From Cheiracanthium punctorium (Eukaryota > Arthropoda > Arachnida > Araneae > Cheiracanthiidae): a stretch of 64,000 nt of DNA. The translations under genes and the position numbers were made by a program. The notes below the pieces were generated by a model. That model saw only the letters and a program-made list of their open reading frames with translations, was not told where the DNA came from and ran no database searches. The stretch covers positions 186,001 to 250,000 of the forward strand of contig JAWZYV010012234.1 in assembly GCA_038373885.1 (NCBI GenBank), written 5' to 3'. This document shows positions 12,390-29,175 of this stretch, one piece after another. How positions within the stretch are numbered: the stretch's first letter is position 1; every line of letters starts with the position of its first letter.

Positions 12390-13890
12390 AGAAATTTTAA
12401 TTCTTTAAGTGCCTTGGATCGAGTTTTTCGAGGTCTACCAGCTCATGTTAAGTTTCTCGGGGAACCCAGCTTCCTATATCACTCGAGTTTTTTCGGCCCC
12501 CGACATTAGTTCGACGTTAAACTGCTGCCGAAAAAGTAGGCGGATAATTGAGGGGGATAAACGGTGCGTGAAAAATAGGCACAATTATTTCCATTAGTCA
12601 ACTGCCCTTTTTTATCCTGTGCGTAATTAGTAAATATTTAAGTGTATAATTAGTGTGCAATTTTTCTTGTTAAAAAACTCCAGTATTTGCGGATTTATTC
12701 ATGTTTTTTAGTAATTTTTTGTTTTAAAAAAATCAACTGCCGATTTTTAAAATTGAATGGAATTTAGCGAATGGCCTGTTCTATTTTCTTAATTTAGATA
12801 AATTGCAGAATCTTATGAAATTACATTCAGATAGGTTGTTTGGAGTTTTCCTAAAATGCTAAACAGCGTTTTTGATGATAAAATGTTAGGCCTATCATGA
12901 GGTTAAAGTTACTTTTGAAGGTCATTCGGTTATTTTTTTCATTCATACTTGCTTCTTCACATTTTGTGATAAATCCGCATTTTTGAATCATGAGAATTTT
13001 GAGAGTGACTGATCATTAAAACTTAGATGGAACATCAGTTGATAACTAAAGTAGAAAAAATGAAAAAAAGGCCAATTTTTTTTAATTAATCATTTACTTA
13101 TTACTCACTTTTGTTACACGCTTAACAAATATAATTAGAGTAAAATGTTATTTATTAATTATTTTTTAAACAGTTTTATTGTGATTACTTATATTATATC
13201 TATTTACTTATACGTGGTAATCGAAGTACAAAGCTTTTAAACAAAAGAGATTTTATTTAAAGCTTTTAATTACGTTGGATTCTAAATTTAAATGTTGCAA
13301 AATATATATTTACACGGAACATTTTCACGGACATTTATCAGAACATTTACACGGATTTTTTTTTATTTTATTTGTTAAGTCCCTTAAAACTGTTATTCTG
13401 AAATATATATAAATAAAATATTAGGCTTATGATTAGGTGTAGCAAGTTTTGAAGATCATTTAAGACTGTAGTTCGAAAAAAAAATCAGGTGATTTTTGTG
13501 CACAAATAGAAATTAACTAGTTGTGTTAGGCACTAAAAATCTTTTGGAATGTCTCTTCACAAGCTGCACTATGCAAAAAAAGTACCAGTTATAAAAATTT
13601 CAGTTAAAAAATTCTTAAAAATCGAAAATTTGCAAAATGTGTTAATCTTGTGAAAACTTTTGCTGTTCAATTCCATATTTAATTTTTTTTTTCCGTGTTA
13701 AAAAACGCACAGTTTTTCCGCTAATTTTCCTTATGCAGGTTTCAGAAATTTTTTATTGATGAAATGTTTATTACAGTGTGTAGTACAGTTTATGAAAAAT
13801 GTCTTGAGTTAAATTTAAGTCAATTGCTCAGGCAAAAAACAAAGGAAAATGAAAAATCAGCGCCTATTATTTCCATTAGTTATATATATA
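12390..13890. other. AT-rich DNA, presumed intron or intergenic
   Basis: There is no coding evidence. A segment at 13719-13770 recurs in diverged form at 14547-14600, pointing to a local duplication across the SINE at 13892. Confidence 0.4.
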
Positions 13891-13891
13891 T

Positions 13892-18839
<4,948 letters not shown>

Positions 18840-20085
18840 ACAGAATTTTCAATTTACCCGAAGCTGCACATGCGTAGTATGCTCTTACTCATAGCAGAGG
18901 CAACTAACTTTTAGCCTCCTACATGATACTTGTCCTTTGATTTTAATTTATGCTTTCTTTTACTGCCGAATCATTCAATCCTTTCGTTGCTAAGAAGCCG
19001 AAAAAAATTGTAATGACGTCAAAAACTTACGAATCAGCTGATTAAATTCAAAATGTTGTTTTACTGTAAAATTCGAAAAAAAGTCTGCTAATTAATATTT
19101 ATTTGTTTTTTAACTTTGAATGAAGGGCTAAATGTGCATTTTATTCTTTTACAAAATTAAGAAAAAACATTCCGATTTCTGAAAAACATTCTGAAACATT
19201 CTCATTTCAGGATGCGATAGTCATAATTCGTAAACGATACTTAACCTAAAAGTTAAGTCGATGGTTACTCCTCGGTTAATCAGAAATATGAGAATATGCA
19301 AAATTATTTCGTGTGGTGTATTTTTTGCTTAAGATAGTCTATTATTCTGATTGAATTTTGAAAAGAGTTTTAAACTCGTTACATCAAAATGATGTAAATC
19401 TCATATAAGAAAACTCGGAATCATGTTTAAAAGTAGTTTTATTTATTTTATTTTTTTTCAACTCCCAATTATTCAGTTCTCGTTGCCAGGAAACCGAAAG
19501 GTATGATAAAGAAATCTTTTAAGCAGCAGCTATTGAATTCAAAATCGTTCTGTATTTAAAATTTTCTAAAAAAATTCTCCTAGTTTATATTTCCCCCCGT
19601 TTTTCTTTTAAAAGTGGGCGAAATGAATGCTTCAGCATTTGTCAAAATATCGAAAAATTATGACAGATAAAAATGCAGCAGTTTCAAAATTATTTTTCGC
19701 AAAATTTCATCAAAAGTGATTTTTCTTTTAAAAATTCTTAAAAATCTGCATGTTACATAGTTAAAACAATCTGTTTTCAAAAGAAAATTTTCATCCTCTA
19801 TCCAATGATGCAAATATTGCTTTATTGCAAGGATTATTATTGGCGTTATTACGTATTAAATAAGAAAAAATGCAAAAAATCACATAAAACAAAACTAAAA
19901 ATTTTCTGAAGCGAATTTCGAAAAATCTCTTCGAAGTGTGTTAGCACCTGTCCTAGTGAAGTCACATACAAAATCTGGTATGACTGCGACAACCCGTCTC
20001 GGTGATATGCGATCGAGAGACACACGCAAGAAGATCGGAGGTCACAAACTTACATAGCCAGCCAGTCCGCTGCAAACTTTGTTTA
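18840..20085 (-). mobile_element. Degenerate Helitron copies, minus strand
   Basis: The reverse complement follows the Helitron at 58506-59656 in order: GTGTGTCTCTCGATCGCAT ... GAGACGGGTTGT ... ACACACTTCGAAG ... then CGCCCACTTTTAAAAGAA and AACTAGGAGAATTTTT at 19400-19640. A second, more diverged version of that last module (GGTTGCTTAGCAACG-like blocks) is found at 18930-19130, so the middle module appears twice. Neither end is well preserved. Confidence 0.45.
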
Positions 20086-21454
20086 CTCTCGGATTTTATT
20101 ATACGAGATGCCATGATCGTACATTGTCATTGATTTATTTTTTAAAAAAACTGATCATCAAGAAATGAAAGGGAAAAAAAGAAAAGAAAAAAAAATTCAG
20201 AATGCTTCAAAACTGGAATTTAAAAACCGACATCTACTAGCCTGTACTTTCAAACGAGGAAAATTACATACAAAAAAAAGTAGAGCAATATCGTCAATAT
20301 TAATGTCATCAGTAGTAAAATGTTATGCTTGAGGTCTTCAGAGCCTACGTTGAATTTAGTTATTTTCGATTGAAAAGCTAAATATTAAAATGTATTTTTA
20401 AATTTATCTTTTAATAAACCAAAGAATTATTGAACTTTTGTGAAGTATTAATTTAATTCATTCTGTACCATTATCACTTAGACGATTTACAATCTGCAAA
20501 ATAAAAAAGTAAGAAACAACAAAATAAATTAAACACATGGGGAGGGGGGAAATTTACTTCAACATTACATAAATTATACATACGTTTTCTATTTTATTTT
20601 GAATAACGCAGTAAAGTTAAATAAGTTTTAATCGAAATCTCGGTTAGAATTACAACTAATGAATATTTTGTGTAACAAAAACACAGGGTAACAAAATAAG
20701 AACTTTTCTATAAAAATTGTACGAGCCAGAAACGAATGCATTTTATAAATTTATTATTCATAGTCTAGTATTCAAGTTTTGTAAATCAGAGTGTTTTTTC
20801 TCTTTTTTCGGGGGGGGGGCGAGTTAGAGGTAGTAAAAATTACGTCATATCCCTGCTATTTTTTACCCGCAATACATTGTTTTAAAATTGTGCATACAAT
20901 AAACGAAAGTAGAAGAATGATGCCATGCCGGCTTTTGAGATATGTTATTTCGAAAATCAAAAGATTTTTAAAAAGTTTATTAATACATTAATTTGAAGTG
21001 CATTAAATTCTGTAGTATACAGCTACAACAAATCTAAAAAAATACATTTGAGTTTCAATTGTCTTTTTACTTAAAAAAAGAATATTTTTAATATAATATA
21101 TTATAAATCACACGACACACACGAAATCGAAACAATATAAGCAGGATTTTATTTTAAATTTATTAGATAAAAATTTAACGAGATGAACAATAACTTACCG
21201 ATACCCTTCACACAAAAGGTATATAAATGATGAAAAGTACATGCTAGCCAGTCTGTAGAACAATTGATTTAATTTTAAATCATATTCTATTTCCGATGAA
21301 AATGTTTTAAAATATCCTTTGAAACTGGTTGAATAGCATCATTCATTCTGAATCGCCTGTTCTTTGTCATTGTAGATCGGGCTAATATATGTTCTTCCAG
21401 AATTACGAATTTTACCTTATAATAAATGCAAATATATTTACAAAAAACTTGCCG
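20086..21454. other. AT-rich non-coding DNA, nothing recognised
   Basis: It contains an isolated G run at about 20811-20819 but no supported gene or element. Confidence 0.4.
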
Positions 21455-21964
21455 TTAACCCTTTAACGCACGCTGTCCTCGCCGTGAAACACAAAACTCC
21501 ATAATATTTTACTGCAAAAATACTCAAGCCTCAGTCAATTTTTCAAGTTTTGATTCACGAAGAATAAACTTGATTTAAATAAAAGACTTCAGAATGACAG
21601 AGTTATACAAGAATCCTTTATATTTTAACACACATTTTCCAATAAAAATTATAATTTATTCGTAAAATTGGTGTTATAATAATTTTTATCACAACTGGCA
21701 TCGTCTGAAAACTGGAGAGTATGATGAAAACGCATCGATATAGTAGAATAACTGGATAACCTACTCAAATGGTATAAAGTTGCGGTCACTGTTAGCCGTG
21801 TCAATAAAGTAGCTAATCTATGACACACGATTGGAGATTCGATCGACCGCCTTGTTTCTAGTAGTTAAATCGAGTGATGGCGACGGCTGTATTTTTTCAG
21901 TGTTGGGCAGCATATCCAGTGGTTCCTCTGTATCGATGGGAAAATGGTTGCACTTCAAAAGGTT
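21455..21964. mobile_element. piggyBac-like TTAA MITE, older copy
   Basis: It starts at a TTAA (21455-21458) followed by CCCTTTAACGCACGCTGT. It ends near 21964 with GGTTGCACTTCAAAAGGTTT, the decayed counterpart of the end at 22771-22788. The inside shares blocks with the copy at 22331-22788: CACGAAGAATAaA, CTAGTAGTTAAATCGAGTGATGGC and TTTTTCAGTGTTGG. The right TTAA has decayed to TTTA. Confidence 0.6.
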
Positions 21965-21974
21965 TATTCAAGAT

Positions 21975-22141
21975 CAGTGGCGTATGCAAGGGGGGGTTGG
22001 GGGTTCAAACCCCCACCTTGTCAAAAAAAAAAATTAACAAAATGTCCATAAATTTTTAATTTTTAGCTTAAATATTACGCAATTTAACACAAAGTTATAT
22101 CTATAACCCCCCCCCCTGAAGGAAGTCTGCATGCGCCACTG
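21975..22141. mobile_element. hAT MITE (CAGTGGCGTATGCA family), 8-bp target duplication
   Basis: A 167-bp element with terminal inverted repeats CAGTGGCGTATGCA and, from the right, CAGTGGCGCATGCA. A G run lies just inside the left end and a C run just inside the right end. The exact target duplication TTCAAGAT is present at 21967-21974 and 22142-22149. An 8-bp duplication plus CAGTG ends is the hAT signature. It landed about 10 bp from the end of the older TTAA MITE. A sister copy is at 53398-53544. Confidence 0.9.
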
Positions 22142-22330
22142 TTCAAGATGCTACCAAAAGTAACTCAACAAAATTATATACAGCTGCCGATGCTGTCGAC
22201 TGCCGTCAGAAAGAGGAAATCGCATTTTTCCATCAACAAGTTTTCTACTGCAGAGAAAAGAGTTTTACAGGCAATATGTACCATCATAGCCGTTATGCTT
22301 CGGAGAAAGTAGCTTTACGGCCACAGTTAA

Positions 22331-22788
22331 CCCTTTAAAGCGCAGTGTTCCCGCTCTGGGAACACCAAACTCTGACGTTTTGACTGTTGCCAGTCACGAA
22401 GAATAGATTTTATTTCTATAAAAATAGTTGCGGGTGACATAGCTCCAAGAGAATCCTTAGCACGTCATTTCCCGTAAAAAAATTGTCACGATTATTTTTA
22501 ACAGCACTGACATCTGCTGAAAAATGGAAGAATGCGAGAACAGCTGGATAGATTGCCCAATGCTGAAAAAGGGTAGCCGTTGCCATTGCTCGACTTAACT
22601 AACAGCAAGATGGCGGACCCTTTTTTGACAGCTGGCTGTGCGGCACAGCCAGCTGCGTCAAAAAAGGGTCTCTAGATCTGTACCACGCGATGAACGTTTC
22701 GATCGTCCACCATCTTGCTAGTAGTTAAGTCGAGTGATGGCAGCAGCTTCCCTTTTTCAGCATTGGAAAAGGGTTGCGCCTCAAAGGG
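22331..22788. mobile_element. piggyBac-like MITE flanked by TTAA
   Basis: A 458-bp element bounded by TTAA at 22327-22330 and 22789-22792. The ends are inverted repeats: CCCTTTAAAGCGCA at left and CCCTTTGAGGCGCA from the right. TTAA target duplication with CCCTTT ends is characteristic of piggyBac-type elements. It is non-coding and contains a strong internal palindrome at 22616-22670. Confidence 0.85.
22616..22670. repeat. 55-bp near-perfect palindrome inside the TTAA MITE
   Basis: The left arm GACCCTTTTTTGAC-a-GCTGGCTGTG and the right arm CACAGCCAGC-tgc-GTCAAAAAAGGGTC pair over 24 bp. There is one small asymmetric bulge and a 3-nt loop (CGG). It is much stronger than chance. Confidence 0.95.
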
Positions 22789-22792
22789 TTAA

Positions 22793-23984
22793 ACGATAAA
22801 GAAAAACGACAAATCTTCCTAAACTCATCGATTAAGAAACACTTTCCAACACAAGTGTCTTAATCATTAATATACAAGGTGTCAGAAAATTGGTGTCAAA
22901 GTATCTATTTTAATTTCATTTTGTTTGCACAGAGTGTTACAAAAGTTAAGCTTTATATTCTAAACTTAAGGACTCATTTTGGCATATTAAAATTGTAGTT
23001 TATGTAATTTTCTTACAATTGAAAAAAACAAAAATGTGCAGAAACTCTCCAGAATGTATTTCGCAATTGTGGATTTGGCATTAAGATTTGGCTTTAAGAG
23101 TAGAATAGAAATTTATATCGAGCGTTTTTGAAATGCTGTAAGACATAAATATCTTCTTATTTTTTAATTGATATTTTTTAAAATCACAATTGAGTAATAA
23201 ATATATGTCTCTTGATCTACTAAATTCACTAACTTATCTCTGGAATGCAATATAAAAATTTTGGTATATATCTGTACATAAAGAATTAAATTTAAAACAC
23301 TTTTAGCCCAATTTAAACATCACAATCACGAACAGAATCAAATATTTTTTTTTAATGACCTATTTAATATCACACACACACACACACACCAAAAAAAAAT
23401 AGTTTTACCACTAGGAGCGCAGATAAATTTTCATTTACAAAACAACTAAACCATCTGGTTCTTGATGCTACCAAAAGCAAATTCTTGTTTTGGTTTTGGA
23501 TAGTATAACTTTTATTTATATTTATATTATAACTTTTACTTATGTACGTATGCTATGTTTATAGTACAGCATTGTGCGAATCAATGTGAACACAAGTGAT
23601 AGTGTCAAGAAATGATTTATTTTTTTACAAACAATAAAAAAAGAGAATAGAGTTACACTTACATGTTTTAAACACGAAATATGTTCTCCGTTGGCTTTTA
23701 TAATGCTTAGCAACGCATTCAGTCAACATTTTAAAAATAGTTTTCTGTTATTTGTTAGTCTTAAAATACTGTCCGTATTTCGGTCTCTCTCTCTCTCTCT
23801 CTTTTTTTTTTTTTTTCTAATGGCTTGGTTATCCGCCTTGACCGTTACGACGGTCGGTCATTTTATAATAGGGACATAGTAAGCAAGCCAAATTTGCCTC
23901 TGTGAATGGTGAGATTATAACTCACTTTTTAATATTAAATAAATCCACGACGGTGTGGTTCTTTGTCCCCCGGGGGGGGGGCGT
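22793..23984. other. Non-coding DNA with simple repeats
   Basis: It holds a short (CA)n run near 23373-23388 and a (CT)n plus T run at about 23783-23815. No gene is supported. Confidence 0.45.
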
Positions 23985-24300
23985 CTAAGTTGGAAACACT
24001 TTGGTTGGCGGCTCCCCAGGTATGAGATCCATTCCCCATCCCCCTATGAAAAGTCTCGTATTTTTTAACCCATTCCACATGAAAGACCTAACACCTGACT
24101 TGAGACCCCCAGAGGTATCGTTTGAAAATTGGAACCACGACAGATTTTTACGTGCACAGCTCCCTTTAGTGTACACGGTCTACAGCAGATTCAGTCGAGA
24201 AAGGATTTGACCCTCCCAAGCATTGGCCAAGTCGGTACTGCTTAACTTTCGACGTTCTAATGGGAACCCAGTTTAACCGACTGGTGTACTGCCGGACACC
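23985..24300 (+). repeat. Dispersed repeat, copy 2 (related to 1865-2085)
   Basis: It shares ordered blocks with copy 1: CCACGACAGATTTTTACGTG, CTTTAGTGTACAC, CTCCCAAGCATTGGCC and a closing ACTGGTGTACTGCCGG. The preceding CCCC/GGGG run at 23969-23979 may be its border. The class is unknown. Confidence 0.5.
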
Positions 24301-25439
24301 TCAGTTAGTTTTGCTCTATTATTTTGTTCACATTAATTAGCACAGTACTGTAAAATTATACTATAAATTATGCAACGAAAAATAATTTAAGTAGTTAATG
24401 GAATGTGTTTGTTTTTCTCACAGGTAAAATTAACGATGGAACTAAAAGTAGGGTTTCACATCATATCATTCAAGAAATAATACTAACTTGATTATTCAAA
24501 GATGAATAACAACATGTCTTCCAGTTGTCAAAAGTCAGATTTATAATAATTTTTACAAGAATTTAATTGCTCGAAAACAGGCAACAAGATAAGATTTATG
24601 AAAGATCTCGTGAATAAATAACTGTCTAGAGATTGGAGAATTTATGCGAGTAAATTTACACAAATAGCTTCCATTTTCATAGCAAAAAAAAAAAAGAAGT
24701 TTGAAAAGAAATCTATGACGTCTTCCATCCGAGTTATTTTGAGCGTCTCTTTTAGTGTGAAAATTAAGAAGTAGAGACTACAATTTTTCCAAATATACAT
24801 AAATGGTCCTGGTACGATTTAGAAAGAAAGTCAAACAATACAGCAAACGACTGAAGTTAAATAAAAAGTATAAGTCTGTTTACAGATTAATGGTCATTAG
24901 TGGTGCGTCCCTTATGTTTATGTATGTGCTGCTAGTTTTAAAATGGCAATTCAACAGACAGTGAGAAAATTTTAAAACGAAGTTTCAAAAAGGAATGAAA
25001 TGCCTTTCTTCTTGTGCTTATTATAGCGAAAATTTGAGCGAAGCACTGATTAACTTCTGGTAGTAAAGAAAGAAATCACAGAAATATGTCTTCCATGTAA
25101 GTGCCAATCAACTTATAAATACATAAAATATACTTAACTATTCACAATTATACTCCTTGATAGATAGAACTCTGTCAATTTTAACAATTTTTCGAACGAC
25201 GTTATTTTTTATTAACCTGACAGAAAGGTTGCAAGTTACTTAACACTTTATATTAACTTTTGAACAAATGTTTTGAACCCAATTAAAAACTTGGGCTTTT
25301 ATTCCCCATCAAACAAAACACCTATGCGTTTAAATCACAGTAAAACACTAATAAACACCGGAAATCTGTTTCGCATTTACCGTTAAATGCTAGAAATCTT
25401 TTATACCCATAAAACAAAAAATATCGGCTGATGTCAATA
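24301..25439. other. AT-rich DNA upstream of the VIAAT gene
   Basis: No transposon or exon can be supported. It presumably includes the promoter-distal region or non-coding 5' exons of the transporter gene, but no core promoter is evident. Confidence 0.35.
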
Positions 25440-25566
25440 ATCAAACCAATCAGCGATACTACTATGGCTATAGCCTGCATACACCACAGATCTGTGAAAT
25501 AGTCATCCACCCGACGTCGCTTCCCCTTCATCATAACGGCGCAGTGAGCCTCGTACGCAATCCAAA
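25440..25566 (+). promoter_or_regulatory. Probable 5' UTR and proximal promoter of VIAAT
   Basis: Composition becomes balanced and CpG-containing (ACCCGACGTCGC at about 25509) just before the start codon. The context is AATCCAAAATGG, with A at -3 and G at +4. No TATA box is placed convincingly, and a further upstream non-coding exon cannot be excluded. Confidence 0.35.
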
Positions 25567-28535
25567 ATGGCTTACTACTTCTTCAACATCTGGCACAGCA
25601 TCAAGTCGTATATGCCCGGGGCCTGCGGAGACCGCACGGAGCTCGACCACTTCGCCAAGCACGGACATAACAAGACGGACACGGAGTTGTCTTCATTCAG
25701 ACACACGGATGGCGACGGCGAAGAAGGTGGCCACAAGATAGCCGGTACGGAAGACTACGACTCCGACTGGCAGCCCAATGGACCCGTCGCAGCGGGAGAA
25801 GGTTTCGAAGGTGAATTTGGGGGAGGTGGAGCCGAGATAGACGAGTGGCAAGCAGGCTGGAATGTGACAAACGCTATTCAGGTGAGAATTTTGGATGCCA
25901 ATTCCCCCTGAACACACTACTGAATTCATGTTGAACCTATTCACCCTCATTGTTAAGAAAACGCAGATAAGATTCTTCTTCTTTGACCGATGTTTCTTCC
26001 TAGAATGGTTCTTTGAATGCGCCACCGGAGCATTCAAAGAGCCATTCTGTGAAGCAACATCGGTCAAAGACAGACAGCCTACTCTGTTGCGTCTTTTTAA
26101 TGATGAGGACGAACAGGTTAAACACGGGTTCAATGTTAAAAATGAACAGACAAAAAAAAAATTAAAAAATGATGTTATGTCTGGTAATATTTCGTCACTT
26201 CGTATTAGTTATCACCCCTCACTTGAAACTTTTCTGGATCTGCCACTACCATGATCAGCTAAGCCTTAAGTTAATTTTACAACAAATTTTGCTTAACTAT
26301 TACTTCTCTCTCTCTCTCTCTCTCGTTCTCTCTGAAAGATTTGAGAAAGTTCATTTTACTTTTTTGAGTGTATGTGATTATAATTGTCACGAGCAATTTT
26401 TACATTAACCTTTTCAGAACGGCTGGTTAATTCTCAAACTAAACAAGAGACCTCCGAGAAAGACATGCTAGGTTTATATGCTTTTTGTCCTTTACAATAG
26501 TTAACCTGTTTTCTACTTTCTGTAGAGAGTAGAAGAGAAATGTAGGCGTGAATAAGCTCTTTGCTTTATAAATGGATAAGCGTCATTTGTTACCTATTGT
26601 CGAATGAAGGGCAATTCGTTAGTGATGGTGGAAAACGAGGGAAACATAAGTTTAATTTGGCCGTCTTTATAAGCTACAAGCTAAAAATCTTCCAATTCTG
26701 AAAAGGTTTTAATAATCAAACTATTTTCTCACATCTTAAAAAGTTCTCTATTATTTGTAAATAGAGTCTATTTATGGATCAGTGCACACAAAAACTTGTA
26801 AGATTGAGCTTCTATTTCCTATTTAAAAACTTGCAAAAGAGGTGTTTGATGTCATATTTTCTAGGCCTGAACTCAGACCAATAACAAAACTCCGTTTGCC
26901 AAAGTACTTTCTTTCCTGACATATTCATCGCCCTTTACATTTGTTGATGTTTTCATGATGAAAAGAGCACATATCTTTTAATGACAACCTTCTAGAACAG
27001 ATTTACTAATCCCAAAATAGTCAAGAATACTTCCTAATTATAAGTACCTGATTCGTTTAGTAAAAGCCTCGTTTACTTTACTGGATGACACATTTCAACT
27101 TTATGCCTTGAAATTGCCTACAGAAAAAAAAATTCCCTTAGTGTAATGCTAAGAACTTATTTTTTCATGTTCGTAGTAAGCAAAGCTACAATTTACATGA
27201 CATGATTTACATGATACTTCTTTTCATATTTTCCATTTCATTTATTTATGTAATCACGAAATAAAAGGAACTTCTGTTAATATCGGGCAAAAATATTCGA
27301 CCAACTCATAGCTAATATGATTTATTTACTTACAGGGGATGTTCATCGTGAGTTTACCCTACTCTGTGCTATATGGAGGTTACTGGGCTGTATTCTCACT
27401 GGCTTTCGTCGCTTATATCTGCTGTCACACTGGGAAGATCTTAATCGAATGCCTGTACGAGTTAAATGATAGAGGAGAAATAGTGCGAGTTAGGGACAGC
27501 TATGTAGATGTCGCCAAGAGCTGCATCGGAGAAAGATACGGAGGTAAAATGGTTAACATCGCCCAAATCATAGAACTTCTCATGACTTGCATCTTATACA
27601 TCGTCCTGTGCGGGGACCTGATGATCGGTTCTTTCCCGGAAGGTCCCATAGACCAAAGATCGTGGATGATGATCTCGGCCATGTTTCTGCTGCCGTGCGC
27701 TTTCCTCAAGAAGTTAACGGCCGTGTCCTGGCTCAGTTTCTGGTGTACGATGGCTCACGTTCTCATAAATGTCATCATCTTGGGATACTGCCTCTACAAG
27801 GCTCCAGAGTGGCAGTGGTCTAAAGTGCAATTCAAGATTGACACCTCCATGTTTCCGGTGACTCTGGGGATTGTCGTTTTCAGCTACACATCTCAAATCT
27901 TCTTGCCGAGTTTAGAAGGCAGCATGAAAGATCGCAGCAAGTTTCATTGCATGTTGAATTGGAGTCACGTCGCTGCCGCAGTCTTCAAAGCTGGATTTGC
28001 TTGGCTGGCCTTCCTCACATGGGCTGAAGAAACGCAAGAGGTTATTACCAACAACCTGCCCACTAAAGGCTTCAAAGTTATTGTCAACTTGATCCTGGTC
28101 ATCAAAGCTCTTTTATCTTACCCATTGCCGTACTTTGCGGCAGCCAACCTCTTAGAATGTGCTCTATTCCAAGGTCAACCAAAGACGAGATTTCCTTCTT
28201 GTCTGGCACAAGACGGGGAGCTACGAATATGGGCGGTTGCATTAAGAGTTCTCTTAGTAATTTTTACTTTGTTGCTAGCAATTACAATACCGCATTTCGC
28301 ACTTCTCATGGGACTCATCGGCAGCTTCACCGGTACCATGCTGTCGTTTGTATGGCCTTGTTACTTTCACATGAAGTTGAAACTAACCGACATGAATCGT
28401 TTTTCTATTGCCTGGGAAGTGTCCATAATTCTGATTGGAGTATTCTGCGGTATTATTGGTATTTATTCATCAGCTAAAGCCCTAGTAGCTGCTTATCACA
28501 TTCCTTTACCTTACCCTCATGTACAACAAACTTGA
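25567..28535 (+). CDS. VGAT: Vesicular inhibitory amino acid transporter (VIAAT/VGAT, SLC32 family), two coding exons
   Basis: This gene product loads GABA and glycine into synaptic vesicles using the proton gradient. Exon 1 is 25567-25881 (105 codons, donor CAG|GTGAGA). Exon 2 is 27336-28535, with acceptor TTACTTACAG and stop TGA at 28533-28535. The phase-0 junction joins ...WNVTNAIQ to GMFIVSLPYSVLYGG. The protein is 504 residues, close to the family's usual 480-530. The first ~95 residues are an acidic, Gly-rich cytosolic tail. About ten hydrophobic segments follow. AAAP/SLC32 signatures include RVRDSY (about 156-161), VNIAQIIELLMTC (about 178-190), LPCAFLKKL (about 224-232), VFSYTSQIFLPSLEG (about 286-300), TWAEETQEVI (about 333-342) and IPHFALLMGL (about 423-432). 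The frame is intact with no disabling change. The gene should be expressed in inhibitory neurons. The ATG is the first in frame with good context. Confidence 0.95.
25931..26122. mobile_element. Hairpin MITE in the VIAAT intron
   Basis: Nearly the whole 192 bp is one inverted repeat. The left arm has TTGAACCTATTCACCCTCAT ... TTTGACCGATGTTTCTTC ... AGAATGGTTCTTTGAATG. The right arm is its reverse complement (CATTCAAAGAGCCATTCT ... GAAGCAACATCGGTCAAA ... ATGAGGACGAACAGGTTAA). The arms meet at about 26024-26029. It opens spurious reading frames on both strands. A diverged arm of the same family is at 8825-8921. Confidence 0.85.
26304..26324. repeat. (CT)n microsatellite
   Basis: A short CT dinucleotide run within the VIAAT intron. 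Confidence 0.9.
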
Positions 28536-29169
28536 ACAAATTAGGTGCGTAGTAAATTAAAAGTTAAGGTTTTGTTGAGCATAGATTTTTATGAATGTTT
28601 AGTAAATATTATCTTTCAAATGTTAATGCAATTTTTAGTACAGCATGGGATACAGTATATGAGAAAGTAAAATCATACTTGACACTATCAAGGTTTAGCC
28701 CATGTTCACTTGACTTTATGAGAAAGATCCTATGTCTGAAAGATAGTCCAGAAACTATAGAAAGGTGATCTCGTTAAGCTATGCATTCCAAAAGAAAGGT
28801 TTGAAGTTTCCAAATATTTGTGATAACTGTCTTCCATAAATTGTTTACGTGAATCTTTCAAAAGAGTGACATTATTTTGATGTATTTACAAGGTTTTTCA
28901 TAAGTGTATAGAAGACATTTTGATGAAGTCAACACAGTAATCTACGTTCTTCCACATTAATTAGTGTTTTGATTGTTAAAAAAATTAAGAAATGTTCTCT
29001 TTTGACACTTTTTCAATATACTAAACAGCTTTAACTGTTATTTTTCAGGACAACTAAGACATTTGATTAAATAATTAAAACAGATTCTATTAACCATTTT
29101 GTCACCCCGTGAGAGGTCTTTTGTTTTGATTTAAAGAGACATTATACACACATTTAAATTACATATTTG

Positions 29170-29175
29170 AATAAA
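29170..29175 (+). terminator. Candidate VIAAT polyadenylation signal
   Basis: The first canonical AATAAA downstream of the VIAAT stop, followed by CAACTGTGTTATTT, a plausible GU-rich element. Confidence 0.4.

Larger units (their letters stand above)
25882..27335 (+). other. VIAAT intron (1454 bp)
   Basis: GT-AG intron in phase 0 between residues 105 and 106. It carries the hairpin MITE at 25931-26122 only 49 bp from the donor, a (CT)n tract near 26304-26324, and otherwise featureless AT-rich DNA. Confidence 0.9.

Noticed and set aside
25693..26254. Open frames overlapping VIAAT exon 1 and its intron
   Set aside because: They arise from the antisense of exon 1 and from the hairpin MITE. No splice signals or conserved motifs.
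27500..28477. Extra frames on both strands inside VIAAT exon 2
   Set aside because: Shadows of a conserved coding exon; none shows family motifs.
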